A program made the translations under genes and the position numbers. Shown in pieces: positions 7,752 through 17,120 of a DNA stretch of 60,253 nt; the stretch's first letter is position 1; every line of letters begins with the position of its first letter. The notes below the pieces were generated by a model. That model had not been told where the DNA came from. It saw only the letters and a program-made list of their open reading frames with translations, and ran no database searches. The DNA comes from Lentzea indica (GTDB lineage Bacteria; Actinomycetota; Actinomycetes; Mycobacteriales; Pseudonocardiaceae). The stretch is from assembly GCF_012184385.1 (NCBI RefSeq), contig NZ_VSRL01000027.1, forward strand, positions 1 to 60,253. The letters are read 5' to 3'.

Positions 7752-10579
7752 CTAGCTGATCGCGAAGCCCCACCGAGCAGGCCACTGGCGCACTTCCCCC
7801 ACTTCTCGTGTGCCCAGTCGCGTGAACAGCTCGGCAGCTTCGTCCCAGCAGCGGTCCGCGCCTGCCACGTCCCCCAGGCAGGCGTGGACCGCTCCGAGGT
7901 CTCTGAGGGTGCGTGCCCGCCACAGCGGCAGGCCGAGGTCGTTCCACGACGTGAGCGTCGCGGTCAGTACGACCCGCGCACCGGCGTGGTCGCCGGCCGC
8001 GAGCCGCCACTCCCCCAGGGTGCGGCGGACGAGCGCCTCGCCGAACCGGTCGCCGACGTCGCGCAGCCGGCCAGCGCCTGCCGCAGCAGTTTCTCCGCCG
8101 GTTCGAAAGAACCCTTGCGCAGCAACACCTTCGCCCACGCCTGGGCGGTGTAGCAGCCGAGCAGCTCGTCACCGGTGCCCGCGACCATCTCGTGGGCGCG
8201 CACGATGTGCTCCTCCGCGAGGTCCAGCTCGCCGCGAGCGCGGTGCACGAGCCCGATCCCGCGGGCCGCCAGCGCTTCACCCCTCCTGCTCCGCGCCTCG
8301 CGGTAGACGGACTCAGCGTGCGCGAGAGTGTCGAACGCTCCCTCGTCGTCGCCGAGTTCTCGTTTGATGGAGCCGATTCCGTAGAGCGCGTGCCCGAGAC
8401 CCTCCGGATCGTGCGACTCCAGCAGCTCACGGGCCCGGCCGAGCGCCTCCAGCGCGCACGGGTACTCGCCGAGATCGCGGCACACCATGCCGATGCCGTT
8501 CATCGCGACGGCCTCGCCGTGCTTGTCGCCCAGGTTCACGAACAGCGTCTGCGCGGTGTCGAACCACGACCGCGCTTCTCTCAGGTTGTCGCGCTTGTAG
8601 TGCATCTGGCCGAGGCTGCACCGCAGAACCGCCTCCAGCCGCAGGTTTCCGGTCTTCCACACGGCTTCCAGCGCCGCTGTGTGTGTTCGTTCCCAAGCCT
8701 CGTAACGGTTCCTGAGCCCGAACCAGGCGAACACCAGCACTTCTGCCAGCTGTGACGCGATCTCCGCGAGCCCGAGCTCCGCCGCGCGTTCCACGAGTTT
8801 GGTCAAGAGCGATTCCTCGCGCGCGAACCACGTGTCCTTGTCCGCGGGACGCACCGCCGTGGTGACTATTCCCAACGAGTCCTGCATGCGCGGCACAGCG
8901 AGGAAGAGCTGTTCGGTCAGACCGTCCACAGTGGACAGGGCTGCGACCACGGCCCTTCTGACGATGTCTTCGCGTTGCTCCTGCGGGTCTTCTGCTTCGG
9001 CGAGCTCGCGGGCGTGCAGCCGCACCAGCTCGTGCATCCGGTACCGCGCGCTGCCGATGACGTCGAGCAGCCGCGCGTCGACGAGCTGGTCGAGCACGTC
9101 CTCGTCGAGCAGGTGCACCCACAGGAAGCTCGGCACCTCGGGCAGCCCGAGGAACCCGAAGATCCGGTAGGCGCTCCGGACGTTCTCGTCGAGCGCGCGG
9201 TAGGTCAGCTCCAGGCTCGACCGCACCGCGAGGTCGTCCGCGACCAGCTCGTCCAGCCTGCTGCGTTCGTCCGAGAGCCTTCTGACCAGCTTCGACACCG
9301 GCCAGTGCGCCCGTCCGGCGAGCCGCGCGCCGGTGATCCTGACCGCGAGCGGCAGGTACCCGCACAGCCGCGCGACCTCCTTGGCCTGATCGGGTTCGTT
9401 CGACACCCGGTCGTCGCCGAGGATCTTCTTGAGGAGGGTGACGGCCTCGTCGCCGCTCAGCACGTCGAGGGGGATGCGGCGCACGCCTTCCAGCCCGCAC
9501 AGCCGGCTGCGGCTCGTGATCAGCGTCAGGCAGCCGGGACTGCCGGGCAGGAGCGGCCTGACCTGCGACACGCTCGTGACGCCGTCCAGCACGATCACCA
9601 CGCGCCGCCCACTGACCGTCGCCCGCCACAGCGCCGCGCGTTCCTCCGCCGACTCCGGGATCCGCTCGCTCGGCACGTCCATCGCGCGCAGCAACGCGTC
9701 CAGCGCCCCCGACGGCGAGTGCAGGTCCACGAACAGCTGCCCGTCCGGATACCGGTCAGCCAGCCGATGCGCCGCGTGCACGGCCAGCGCCGACTTGCCG
9801 ACACCCGCCGGCCCCTCGATCCACCAGACACCGCCGTCGCCGTCGAGCAGCCTGCCGAGCTCCCGGTCGCGCCCGGTGAAGTCACCCGCGTCGCGCGGCA
9901 GGTAGTTGCGACGACTGTCCCGCGAACCCTCCAGCACGTCGCGGTAGAGCTGCTGGAGCTGCTCACCGGGCTCGACACCCAGCTCGTCGACGAGAACCTT
10001 GCGCGTCTCCCGGAACACGCGCATGGCGTCCGCCCTGCGTCCCGCCCTGGCGAGCGCCGTCATGAGCTGACCACGGAGCCGCTCCACCAGCGGATACTCG
10101 GCGACGAGCGTGCCGAGCTTCTCGATGAGCTCGGCGTGACGCCCCAGCGCGAGCTCGACGTCGACCAGCGCTTCGGCGGCGGCGAGCCGTTGGACGTCGA
10201 GCGTCTGCGCGAACACCACCGGCGTGCCCCGCCAGAGCCGCAGTGCCTCGTTGAGCGCCTCGGCCTTGGCCTTGAGATCGGCCTCGTCGCCCGCCTGCGC
10301 GACGAGCTTGCGGAACAGGTGCAGGTCGACTTCGTCCGGTTCGGCGTTGAGCACGTACCCCGCGGCCCGGTGCTCGACCGGCAACCCCGCCCGGCGCAGG
10401 CTGGAGATGTGCACCTGCAGCGACTTGCGCGCCTGCGGCGGCGGCTCCTCACCCCAGATGAGATCGATGAGCCGCTCGACGGGAACGATCTTCCCGCACT
10501 CGACCGCCAAGACAGCTAGGATCTGCGCGGGCTTCGGCGGCACCGACGGCTCGACCGGCCCGAGAATCCTGATCTCCAC
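7752..10579 (-). CDS. SARP/AfsR-like regulator (BTAD, NB-ARC, TPR), frameshifted
   Basis: A large regulator of about 941 residues if read through one frameshift. Residues about 1-90 are the OmpR-type winged helix without an N-terminal receiver domain; about 95-220 form the bacterial transcriptional activation domain (LWRGTP, LVDELGVEPGEQLQQLYRDVL). An NB-ARC ATPase follows, with P-loop EGPAGVGKS at about 255-263 and VVIVLDGV, then TPR-like repeats (RARELLESHDPEGLGHALYGIG). The continuous frame stops at 7964 in non-homologous sequence, but the frame 7752-8138 continues the repeats (GEALVRRTLGEWRLAAGDHAGA). One missing base between about 8064 and 8080 explains this. Start GTG 10579 has GGGGG just upstream. 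SARPs usually activate secondary-metabolite genes, but no such cluster is in view. Confidence 0.85.
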
Positions 10580-10771
10580 TGCGCCCCCACCAGTGTTGAA
10601 GATTCACCGAGTTCTGCGTGGCATTGCAAAATTCTGACGCAGCCCGGCTTACCCGGTTCCACTTCTGGGTGAAGGCCACTCGAATGGACGCAGATCCGGA
10701 TGCAACCAGACCACAGTTCACTCCGTCCAGCCCACTTTCAGTGGGCATGAATGTGAACTTTCGTCCTGTTT

Positions 10772-11266
10772 TCACAGACTCGCTTTGAGCCTGCCGAACT
10801 CCTCAGCCAAAGCCGGCAACTGCCAGTGCGCGTTCAACCCGCTCGGATTGGGCAGCAACCACACCCGCGCCCCGCCCACCGTGTCCTGCTGCGGCCCTAC
10901 CTGCGCTTTCTTGCGACCGAACGCCGCACGGTACACCGTCACACCCAGCACCGCGAGAACCTTCGGTGAATACCGCTCGACCTTTTCGGCCAAGGCCGCC
11001 CCACCGGCCCGCAATTCGTCAATTGTTAATTCATCGGCTTTGGCGCTCGGCCGCGCGACGACGTTCGTGATGCCGAGACCCAGTTCCAGGAGCTCCCGCT
11101 GCTCGGCGGGCGCGAACAGCCGCGGCGTGAAACCGGACAAATGCAGTGCGGGCCAGAACCGGTTTCCCGGCCGCGCGAAGTGGTGCCCGGTCGCCTCCGA
11201 CACGAGGCCGGGGTTGATGCCGCAGAAGAGCACGTCCAGCCCTGGCTTGATCACGTCGGGAATCAC
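10772..11266 (-). CDS. mug: G/U mismatch-specific uracil-DNA glycosylase
   Basis: A 164-residue base-excision repair enzyme of the Mug/TDG family, which removes uracil (and ethenocytosine) opposite guanine. It has the active-site motif CGINPG with the catalytic Asn, the early GNRFW block, GITNVV and ARPSAKADEL, and the late LPNPSGLNAHW loop that contacts the strand. Start chosen at GTG 11266 because E. coli Mug (168 residues) starts at the equivalent place; longer readings would overlap the divergent HAD gene. A 192-base gap with no recognised feature lies between it and the SARP gene. Confidence 0.9.
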   Translation of the reverse strand: MIPDVIKPGLDVLFCGINPGLVSEATGHHFARPGNRFWPALHLSGFTPRLFAPAEQRELLELGLGITNVVARPSAKADELTIDELRAGGAALAEKVERYSPKVLAVLGVTVYRAAFGRKKAQVGPQQDTVGGARVWLLPNPSGLNAHWQLPALAEEFGRLKASL

Positions 11267-11306
11267 GCGGCCGAGCTTACGAGGTGCCCGCGCGTACCGT
11301 GACCCG

Positions 11307-11792
11307 GTGGCCGCACTCCCGATCCTCTTCCTCGACGTCGACGGCCCGCTGCTCCCGTTCGGCGAGGGCATCGCCCACCGCGGCCCTCAGCACGACAACC
11401 CGTTGCTCGCCCGCCTCGACCCGATGCACGGCCCCTGGCTCGCGGCCCTGCCCTGTGAGCTCGTCTGGGCCACAACGTGGATGGAGGACGCGAACGACCT
11501 CCTGGCCCCGCTGCTCGGCCTCCCGAAGCTGCCGGTGGCGACCTGGCCGGACGACCCGGAAACCGAGGAGCAGGACGCCCACCGAGGGCTGCACTGGAAG
11601 ACCCGAGGCCTGGTCGCGCACGCAGGAACCAGACCGTTCGCCTGGGTGGACGACGAGATCACCCACAAAGACCGCGCATGGGTGGCCGAGCACCACGGCA
11701 AAGCCCTGCTGCACAAGGTGAACCCACGCCACGGCCTGACAGACGCCGACTACCTCGAACTGGACACCTGGCTCCGCGCCCCGAATTGCTAG
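11307..11792 (+). CDS. HAD-like hydrolase domain protein
   Basis: A 161-residue protein. The N-terminus ILFLDVDGPLLPF carries the HAD motif I (D-x-D-G). LVWATTW is the motif II region and FAWVDDEIT supplies the acidic motif IV. No cap domain is evident, so it is a minimal HAD fold, probably a phosphatase of unknown substrate. The GTG at 11307 has no Shine-Dalgarno sequence, and TACCGT lies about eight bases upstream, consistent with a leaderless message. Its TAG stop overlaps the TAG of the convergent gene within one CTAG. Confidence 0.75.
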   Translation: MAALPILFLDVDGPLLPFGEGIAHRGPQHDNPLLARLDPMHGPWLAALPCELVWATTWMEDANDLLAPLLGLPKLPVATWPDDPETEEQDAHRGLHWKTRGLVAHAGTRPFAWVDDEITHKDRAWVAEHHGKALLHKVNPRHGLTDADYLELDTWLRAPNC

Positions 11793-12103
11793 GCGCTTGC
11801 GGGCACCCGCGGCCGAGGCGTCCACATCGTGTAGCCGGCACGGCGCGCGTCCTCCGGCGAGTGGAAGAACGCGTCACCCTTCATCCGCTTGTAGTAGGGC
11901 GACTCGGGCGTGTGGAACATCATCGTCCGCGAGTTCGCCTTGATCGCGGACGCCGCCGCGACCGGCTCCTCCATGATCGACAAACGCGCCTCGGCGACGT
12001 CCTCCGAAGCTGACCGCGTGCGCATGCTCAGCCAGGTCAGCAGCACGCCCGCGAGGAAAGCGCCCGCGCACAGCAGGAACATCTGGAAGAAGAACCCGAA
12101 CAA
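11789..12103 (-). CDS. Membrane-anchored sunset-domain-like protein
   Basis: A 104-residue protein with one N-terminal transmembrane helix (about residues 4-26, LLCAGAFLAGVLLTWL). A cytoplasmic C-terminal module reads MMFHTPESPYYKRMKGD then FFHSPEDARRAGYTMW. The pattern (aromatic-His-x-P ... YY ... F-S-EDA-AG) matches the small sunset or Ada-zinc-binding-like domain in a form lacking cysteines. Function is unknown. It lies ten bases after the BON-like gene upstream, so the two probably form one transcription unit. Confidence 0.6.
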   Translation of the reverse strand: MFGFFFQMFLLCAGAFLAGVLLTWLSMRTRSASEDVAEARLSIMEEPVAAASAIKANSRTMMFHTPESPYYKRMKGDAFFHSPEDARRAGYTMWTPRPRVPASA

Positions 12104-12113
12104 CGAACAACTC

Positions 12114-12572
12114 CTAACCCGTAGTCGTGAAGTCCTCGTCGACGCGCAGGCCGGGAGCAGCGGCGCGCAGGGCGTCGCTCAACGCGCCCGCGCGCTCCGG
12201 GTCCGCCACGCGTGCCGACGCGGTCAGGTGTCCTTTGTGGACGACGCCGGTGAAGTCGGTGACGCCTTGGTCCAGCACCACCCCCAGCAGCGACGCGGCC
12301 ATGTCGGCGGTGACCGGCATGCGCTCGCCCGCGTCAGGGGTGATCATGTCGGTGATCCGGTGGGCAGCGGCCAGCGAACGCACGGCGTCCACGAGCTCCT
12401 GGCGCTCACCAGAAGACCCCGCGGTGCCGGCCAGCACGATCTCCGACGACCGCACGGCGAACACCAGGTGGCCGGGCACCACATCGGGAGCGGGATGGGC
12501 CGCGAGACCCACCGTGGCGAGCAACGCAGGCACGACGAGAGCGCCGACGAAGACGCGCTGCGGTAACTGCAC
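12114..12572 (-). CDS. Secreted or membrane-anchored BON-like protein
   Basis: A 152-residue protein. The N-terminus has a signal or anchor segment (VFVGALVVPALLATVGLAAH). The rest shows BON-type repeats as in the mycobacterial ArfA periplasmic region: VRSSEIVLAGTAGSSGERQ and a second weaker copy around VVHKGHLTASARVADPER. BON domains bind phospholipid or envelope components. No OmpA-type peptidoglycan domain is present. It is paired with the membrane protein at 11789-12103. Assignment rests on the repeat pattern only. Confidence 0.55.
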   Translation of the reverse strand: MQLPQRVFVGALVVPALLATVGLAAHPAPDVVPGHLVFAVRSSEIVLAGTAGSSGERQELVDAVRSLAAAHRITDMITPDAGERMPVTADMAASLLGVVLDQGVTDFTGVVHKGHLTASARVADPERAGALSDALRAAAPGLRVDEDFTTTG

Positions 12573-12646
12573 GCGCCTGACCTATCTCATTCGGACGACC
12601 CCATGCCACCACCTGGAGCAGAACGCCCAGGACAACACGCCCGAAT

Positions 12647-14374
12647 TCACCCGTTCGTGGAGACCACCACGGGCGAACCGCCGGCCACCAGGCGCCAGTC
12701 CGAACCGGCGAAATCAGCGGGATTCAGCACGCCCGCGGCCTTGACCCAGTCGATCACGAGCTGGCGGATCTCCTGGTGCTGGTTGTGCAGCACGGGTGCG
12801 GAAGCGATGTGCGGGAAGTCGCCGCCGCCGGCCTGCCGGTAGTTGTTCACGGCCACCGCGAACTCGAAGGTGTCCGCAACGGGCACACCGTCGTACGCCA
12901 GCCCCACGATCCGCGAGCCCACGGGCTGGGAGATGTCGATGTCGTAGGTCAACGGCGCGGACAACCCGTAAGCGATGTCGAAGTTGTAGTCCGGCACATC
13001 GGCGGAAACCTCGTCCGCCGAGAACGGCCCCGGACCGGAGACCTGCAAGAAGTACCGCGCGGACTCCTCCAGGAAGTCACGCAGCTGCGCGCCGGTCAGC
13101 CGCACGCCCACCAGGGTGTTGTCGAAGATGTAGAGCCCGGCAACGTCCCGAATGGACACTTCCCCTGCCGGAATCGCCGCCGCACGGTTGAAAGGCGCGC
13201 ACAACGACAGCACCGGTAACGACGTGGACTTGGCGACCTCCACCGCCTGCAGGTGGTTGATGAACCGCAACGCGGGCGTGTCCTCGAACCGCGACCGCGC
13301 GGCCGACATCGCCGCGGCGCACGTGCCGATCCGGGCGTTGACGTAGTCGACGACCTTCGAGTGGTCGTGCCGCAGCAGCCGCACGATCCGCGGGTCCTCG
13401 TCGACCGAAGCCGACGACAGCACGGAAGACCGCGACGCGACCAGTTCCCAGCGGTGGTCGTGCTGCAGGTCGAACTCCATCAGCGACAAACGCTTGCCCG
13501 AGAACAAAGGCTCGGTCAGCAGCACCGGCCGTCCGGTGACCTTGTTCGTCACGAACCGTTGCGGAATCTCCACGTGCGCATGCCCGACCAGCACGGCGTC
13601 GATGCCGGGCACCGTCTCGGCCAGCAGCGCGGCGCAGTTCTCCGGGAACGGCACCTGATCACCCAGCGACGACGAGAGATCGGCCCCGGAATGCGCCGCC
13701 ACCACCACGAGATCGGACTTCGACCGCACCTCGGGCACCCAGTGCAGCGCCTGCTCCACCAGCCCGGGAAAGGTCAGCACACCTTCGACGTGAGCGCGGT
13801 CCCACACGGCGATGCCGGGGTTGGTGAGCCCGAGGATCCCCACCCGCAACGGCGGTCCGCCGGTCCGCCACACGGTCTTGATCACGTACGGCTGGAAGGC
13901 GGGCTGTCCCGTCGCCACGTCCACCGCGTTGGCTCCGAGCAGCGGGAAGTCCAGCTGCCGCTCGAACGTCCGCAGCACGTCGAGCCCGTAGTTGAACTCG
14001 TGGTTGCCCAGAACGGCGGCCGTGTAGCCGATGGCGTTCATCGCGGCGGCCATCGGGTGCACGTGCATGCGCGTCGTGATCGGCTCGACCTTCGCGTAGT
14101 AGTACGCGAGCGGCGTGCCCTGGATCGTGTCTCCTGCGTCGAGCAGCAACGTCCGGTGCCGCCCGACGTCGGAGCGCACCGCGTTCACGAGGGTGGAGAT
14201 CTTCGCGAGCCCGACGTCGTTGTGCGCGAAGTCGTCGAACTCGCGGTCCAGGTAGTAGTCCCAGTTGAAGAGGTTGCCGTGCAGGTCGGTCGTGCCCAAC
14301 ACAGTCAGTGTGAACGTGCGCAGACCGCTCACCTCCGGTTGTGGTCGGGCATGCACCCGACCATAACCACTCAC
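12647..14374 (-). CDS. Bifunctional metallophosphatase/5'-nucleotidase
   Basis: A 575-residue protein of the UshA/CpdB family that dephosphorylates nucleotides or 2',3'-cyclic nucleotides. The N-terminal calcineurin-like domain shows GTTDLHGN, LLDAGDTIQGTP, GNHEFNYG and VGHAH, supplying the two-metal ligands. The C-terminal nucleotidase domain includes AGLYIFDNTLVGVRLTGAQL and FEFAVAVNNYRQAGGGDF. Family members are usually exported, but no signal peptide is visible here, so the protein may be cytoplasmic or use an unrecognised route. GTG 14374 has AGGTGGG about seven bases upstream. A hairpin (14342-14363) lies in the first codons; a GTG at 14332 downstream of it is an alternative start. Confidence 0.88.
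   Translation of the reverse strand: MSGYGRVHARPQPEVSGLRTFTLTVLGTTDLHGNLFNWDYYLDREFDDFAHNDVGLAKISTLVNAVRSDVGRHRTLLLDAGDTIQGTPLAYYYAKVEPITTRMHVHPMAAAMNAIGYTAAVLGNHEFNYGLDVLRTFERQLDFPLLGANAVDVATGQPAFQPYVIKTVWRTGGPPLRVGILGLTNPGIAVWDRAHVEGVLTFPGLVEQALHWVPEVRSKSDLVVVAAHSGADLSSSLGDQVPFPENCAALLAETVPGIDAVLVGHAHVEIPQRFVTNKVTGRPVLLTEPLFSGKRLSLMEFDLQHDHRWELVASRSSVLSSASVDEDPRIVRLLRHDHSKVVDYVNARIGTCAAAMSAARSRFEDTPALRFINHLQAVEVAKSTSLPVLSLCAPFNRAAAIPAGEVSIRDVAGLYIFDNTLVGVRLTGAQLRDFLEESARYFLQVSGPGPFSADEVSADVPDYNFDIAYGLSAPLTYDIDISQPVGSRIVGLAYDGVPVADTFEFAVAVNNYRQAGGGDFPHIASAPVLHNQHQEIRQLVIDWVKAAGVLNPADFAGSDWRLVAGGSPVVVSTNG
14342..14363. promoter_or_regulatory. Hairpin at the 5' end of the nucleotidase gene
   Basis: TGGTCGGG (14342-14349) and CCCGACCA (14356-14363) are perfect 8-bp arms around a 6-base centre CATGCA. 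The whole core is symmetrical. It lies four codons into the annotated start. If the GTG at 14332 is the true start, the palindrome would sit in the leader as an operator or mRNA hairpin. Confidence 0.35.
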
Positions 14375-14388
14375 ACTTGACCCACCTA

Positions 14389-14883
14389 CTACCTCGCCGG
14401 AGGCGCCTGCTGGCCCTGCTGACCACGCTGACCAGGCTCGACGACGCTCGACGCGACGATCTTGCCGTCCTCTGTGGCAGCGATCACGGTCACCGTGTCG
14501 CCCTTCTCGACACCTTCGGCCACGGTGTCGGCGTCGATCACGTAGGTCTTGGTGTAGCCGTCCGTCGACTTCACCTCCACCGACGTGTCGCTGATCGCCG
14601 TGACCTCACCGGTCTGGAACTCGCCGTGCGTCGCGGAGCCGGAGCCGAGCCCGAAACCGGGCCCGCCCTGCCGCATGCCGTTGCCACCGTCCGGCGGTCC
14701 TCCACCTGGGCCCATCGCTCCGGTCTGCTGGCTCGTGCCACTGGCCGCGTAGATCGCGACGCCTCCGGCCGCGGCGATGCCCACGGCGATGGCCACGGCT
14801 GCGACCGTCTTCTTCGCGGTCCACGCCGGGCGCTGAGGTGCCGGCTGGGGTGCGCCCCACTCCGGGGGCTGTTCTTCGGTCAT
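14389..14883 (-). CDS. Membrane-anchored DUF5666-like protein
   Basis: A 164-residue protein with a Pro-rich cytoplasmic N-terminus, one transmembrane helix (TVAAVAIAVGIAAAGGVAIYA, about residues 26-46) and a Gly-rich extracytoplasmic linker. It ends in a small beta domain: GEVTAISDTSVEVKSTDG and YVIDADTVAEGVEKGDTVTV. This matches the DUF5666 pattern of OB-like repeats found beside two-component systems. It is divergent from the response regulator at 14993, suggesting the same regulation. ATG 14883 has GGTGG five bases upstream; GTG 14892 is an alternative. Confidence 0.7.
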   Translation of the reverse strand: MTEEQPPEWGAPQPAPQRPAWTAKKTVAAVAIAVGIAAAGGVAIYAASGTSQQTGAMGPGGGPPDGGNGMRQGGPGFGLGSGSATHGEFQTGEVTAISDTSVEVKSTDGYTKTYVIDADTVAEGVEKGDTVTVIAATEDGKIVASSVVEPGQRGQQGQQAPPAR

Positions 14884-14992
14884 GTCAGCCACCGTGGCGA
14901 CGCTGCCTGTGCCGGACCTGTGCCTGGCGTAGGCACGAGCTGTGCGCCGCGCTCACAGCTGGTACACAGGGTCGGCGTTCACGATGGGAGCC

Positions 14993-15718
14993 ATGCGCGC
15001 GATGAAGACCGAACTCCGCAGGCCGGACGGGCAGCCCGTGCGGGTGCTCGTGGTGGACGACGAGTCCACTCTGGCCGAGCTGATGTCGATGGCGCTGCGG
15101 ATGGAGAAGTGGGACGTCCGCACGGCGCTCGACGGCCAGACGGCGGTGCGGACCGCGCGCGAGTTCCGGCCGGACGTGGTGGTGCTCGACGTGATGTTGC
15201 CTGACTTCAACGGTTTCGAGGTCCTGCGCAGGATGCGCGCGGACCTCCCCACGTTGCCCGTGCTGTTCCTGACGGCGAAGGACGCGGTGGAGGACCGCAT
15301 CGCCGGGCTGACCGCCGGCGGCGACGACTACGTCACCAAGCCCTTCTCCTTGGAGGAGGTCGTGCTGCGGCTGCGCGCTTTGTTGCGCCGCACCGGCGTG
15401 ACCGACGCGGACGCGGGCGCCCGCCTGATCGTCGGCGACCTGTCGCTGAACGAGGAGACGCGCGAGGTCGAACGCGCCGGCGACTCGATCGACCTGACGG
15501 CAACGGAGTTCGAGCTGCTGCGCTATCTGATGAGCAACCCGCGCCGGGTGCTGAGCAAGGCGCAGATCCTCGACCGCGTCTGGAGCTACGACTTCGGCGG
15601 CCAGGCGAACATCGTCGAGCTCTACATCTCCTACCTGCGCAAGAAGATCGACGCCGGGCGTGCTCCGATGATCCACACGATGCGAGGCGCCGGATATGTC
15701 CTCAAGCCTGCGACCTAG
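14993..15718 (+). CDS. OmpR/PhoB-family response regulator
   Basis: A 241-residue two-component response regulator. The receiver domain has the acidic pair VVDDE, the phospho-acceptor Asp in VVVLDVMLPD, the Thr in VLFLTAKD and the conserved Lys in VTKPFS. The C-terminal winged helix includes LTATEFELLRYLMSNP and ILDRVWSYDFGG through MIHTMRGAGYVL. The exact start is uncertain: ATG 14993 has GGGAG very close, while ATG 15002 and ATG 14984 are in frame. It overlaps its kinase gene by 23 bases, so the pair is coupled. Confidence 0.92.
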   Translation: MRAMKTELRRPDGQPVRVLVVDDESTLAELMSMALRMEKWDVRTALDGQTAVRTAREFRPDVVVLDVMLPDFNGFEVLRRMRADLPTLPVLFLTAKDAVEDRIAGLTAGGDDYVTKPFSLEEVVLRLRALLRRTGVTDADAGARLIVGDLSLNEETREVERAGDSIDLTATEFELLRYLMSNPRRVLSKAQILDRVWSYDFGGQANIVELYISYLRKKIDAGRAPMIHTMRGAGYVLKPAT

Positions 15719-17102
15719 AACCCTGCGGGCGAAGCTCGTCTCGGGCCAGATCGTCCTGCTCACCGCGCTGTGCCTGGTGATCGGCGGGATCTCGGTGCTC
15801 GCGCTGCACGCGTTCCTGATGGGCAACCTCGACCGCGAGGTCACGAACCTCAAGCCACCGCCGCCCGGTTCGCCCTACCCCGCCCCCGGCCTCAACGCGA
15901 TCATCCAGCCCGACGGCACCATCCGCGGCACGATCGAACTGCCGGACTGGCAGCAACCGCGGCTGCTCACCGACGACGAGATCACGGCTCTGGAGTCGAT
16001 ACCTTCGGGCCTGCACACGGTCGACCTGGGTGAGACAGGCGAGTTCCGCGTGGTCACCGACCGCATGAGGATCAAGGGCCTGCCGCTGGCGCCCGTCACC
16101 GGCGTGGTGTGGCAGATGGTCTGGATCCTCGCCGGGCTCATCGTCGCGGGAGCGGCGGTGGTGGCACTGGCGGGCCGGGTGATCGTGCGGCGCGCACTGG
16201 TGCCGCTGGACCGCGTCGCGGACACCGCGACCCGCGTCTCCGAACTCCCGTTGCACGAGGGCGAGGTCGCGCTCGCCGAACGCGTGCCGGAGGAGGACAC
16301 CGATCCGGCGACGGAGGTCGGCAAGGTCGGCCTCGCGCTGAACCGGATGCTCGGCCACGTCGACGAGGCGCTGAAAGCCAGGCACGACAGCGAGACCAGG
16401 GTCCGGCAGTTCGTCGCGGACGCCTCGCACGAGCTGCGCACCCCGCTCGCCGCGATCAGGGGGTACGCCGAGCTGACCAGGCGGACCGGCGCGGACCTGC
16501 CGCCCGAGGTCACCCACGCGATGAACCGGGTCGAGTCCGAGGCGCTGCGGATGACGTCACTGGTCGAGGACCTGCTGCTGCTGGCCAGGCTCGACGCGGG
16601 CCGTCCCCTGGAGAGCGAGGACGTCGACCTCTCCCGGCTGGTGCTGGACGTGGTTGGCGACGCCAGGATCGCGGGCCAGGACCACAGCTGGAAGCTCATG
16701 CTGCCGCAGGACCCCGTGATCGTTCCCGGTGACGTGCAACGGTTGCACCAGGTGCTCGGCAACCTGCTGTCCAACGCCCGCACCCACACCCCGCCGGGCA
16801 CCACGATCACCACCGGGCTGTCCGTCCACAACGGACGCGTCGACCTGACCGTCACGGACGACGGGCCGGGAGTCCCGCAAGGCCTCCAGGTGTTCGAACG
16901 GTTCGCGCGCGGGGACAGCTCGCGGTCACGTGCCGCGGGCAGCACCGGGCTGGGACTGTCGATCGTGGCCGCCGTGGTCGGCGCGCACGACGGTGAAGTA
17001 TCGGTGGCGAGCGAGCCTGGCCGCACGACGTTCACGGTCTCCCTGAGAACCTCACCGCACACAGGTCGTTCACAGCGAGAGCACACGACCGGCCCAGGGT
17101 AG
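15696..17102 (+). CDS. Two-component sensor histidine kinase
   Basis: A 468-residue membrane kinase. The first helix is at about residues 12-37 and the second at about 140-162, framing an extracytoplasmic sensor of about 100 residues. HAMP follows (RRALVPLDRVADTATRVSEL). The H-box is DASHELRTPLAAIRGYAEL, then N-box NLLSNARTHTPPG, D/F-box DDGPGVPQ and G-box GSTGLGLSIV. It phosphorylates the regulator encoded just upstream. Two GT39 genes follow 18 bases later, so the envelope glycosyltransferases are likely targets or co-transcribed partners. Confidence 0.93.
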   Translation: MSSSLRPRTLRAKLVSGQIVLLTALCLVIGGISVLALHAFLMGNLDREVTNLKPPPPGSPYPAPGLNAIIQPDGTIRGTIELPDWQQPRLLTDDEITALESIPSGLHTVDLGETGEFRVVTDRMRIKGLPLAPVTGVVWQMVWILAGLIVAGAAVVALAGRVIVRRALVPLDRVADTATRVSELPLHEGEVALAERVPEEDTDPATEVGKVGLALNRMLGHVDEALKARHDSETRVRQFVADASHELRTPLAAIRGYAELTRRTGADLPPEVTHAMNRVESEALRMTSLVEDLLLLARLDAGRPLESEDVDLSRLVLDVVGDARIAGQDHSWKLMLPQDPVIVPGDVQRLHQVLGNLLSNARTHTPPGTTITTGLSVHNGRVDLTVTDDGPGVPQGLQVFERFARGDSSRSRAAGSTGLGLSIVAAVVGAHDGEVSVASEPGRTTFTVSLRTSPHTGRSQREHTTGPG

Positions 17103-17120
17103 GCCGCGAACCTCGTCCGC

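Noticed and set aside
7742-7762. Short hairpin GATCAGC...GCTGATC between the NlpC/P60 and SARP stops
   Set aside because: Only seven base pairs with a 10-base loop and no T-tract, so a terminator cannot be asserted.
8064-8080. Programmed -1 ribosomal frameshifting in the SARP gene
   Set aside because: No slippery heptamer or downstream structure is evident, and three other genes in the window show the same kind of one-base loss.
8975-10519. A 514-codon plus-strand open frame opposite the SARP gene
   Set aside because: Composition is that of a reversed coding strand, with no domain; the minus strand has clear BTAD and NB-ARC motifs.
7752-10579. A secondary-metabolite cluster governed by the SARP regulator
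   Set aside because: No PKS, NRPS, terpene synthase or RiPP genes occur in the window.
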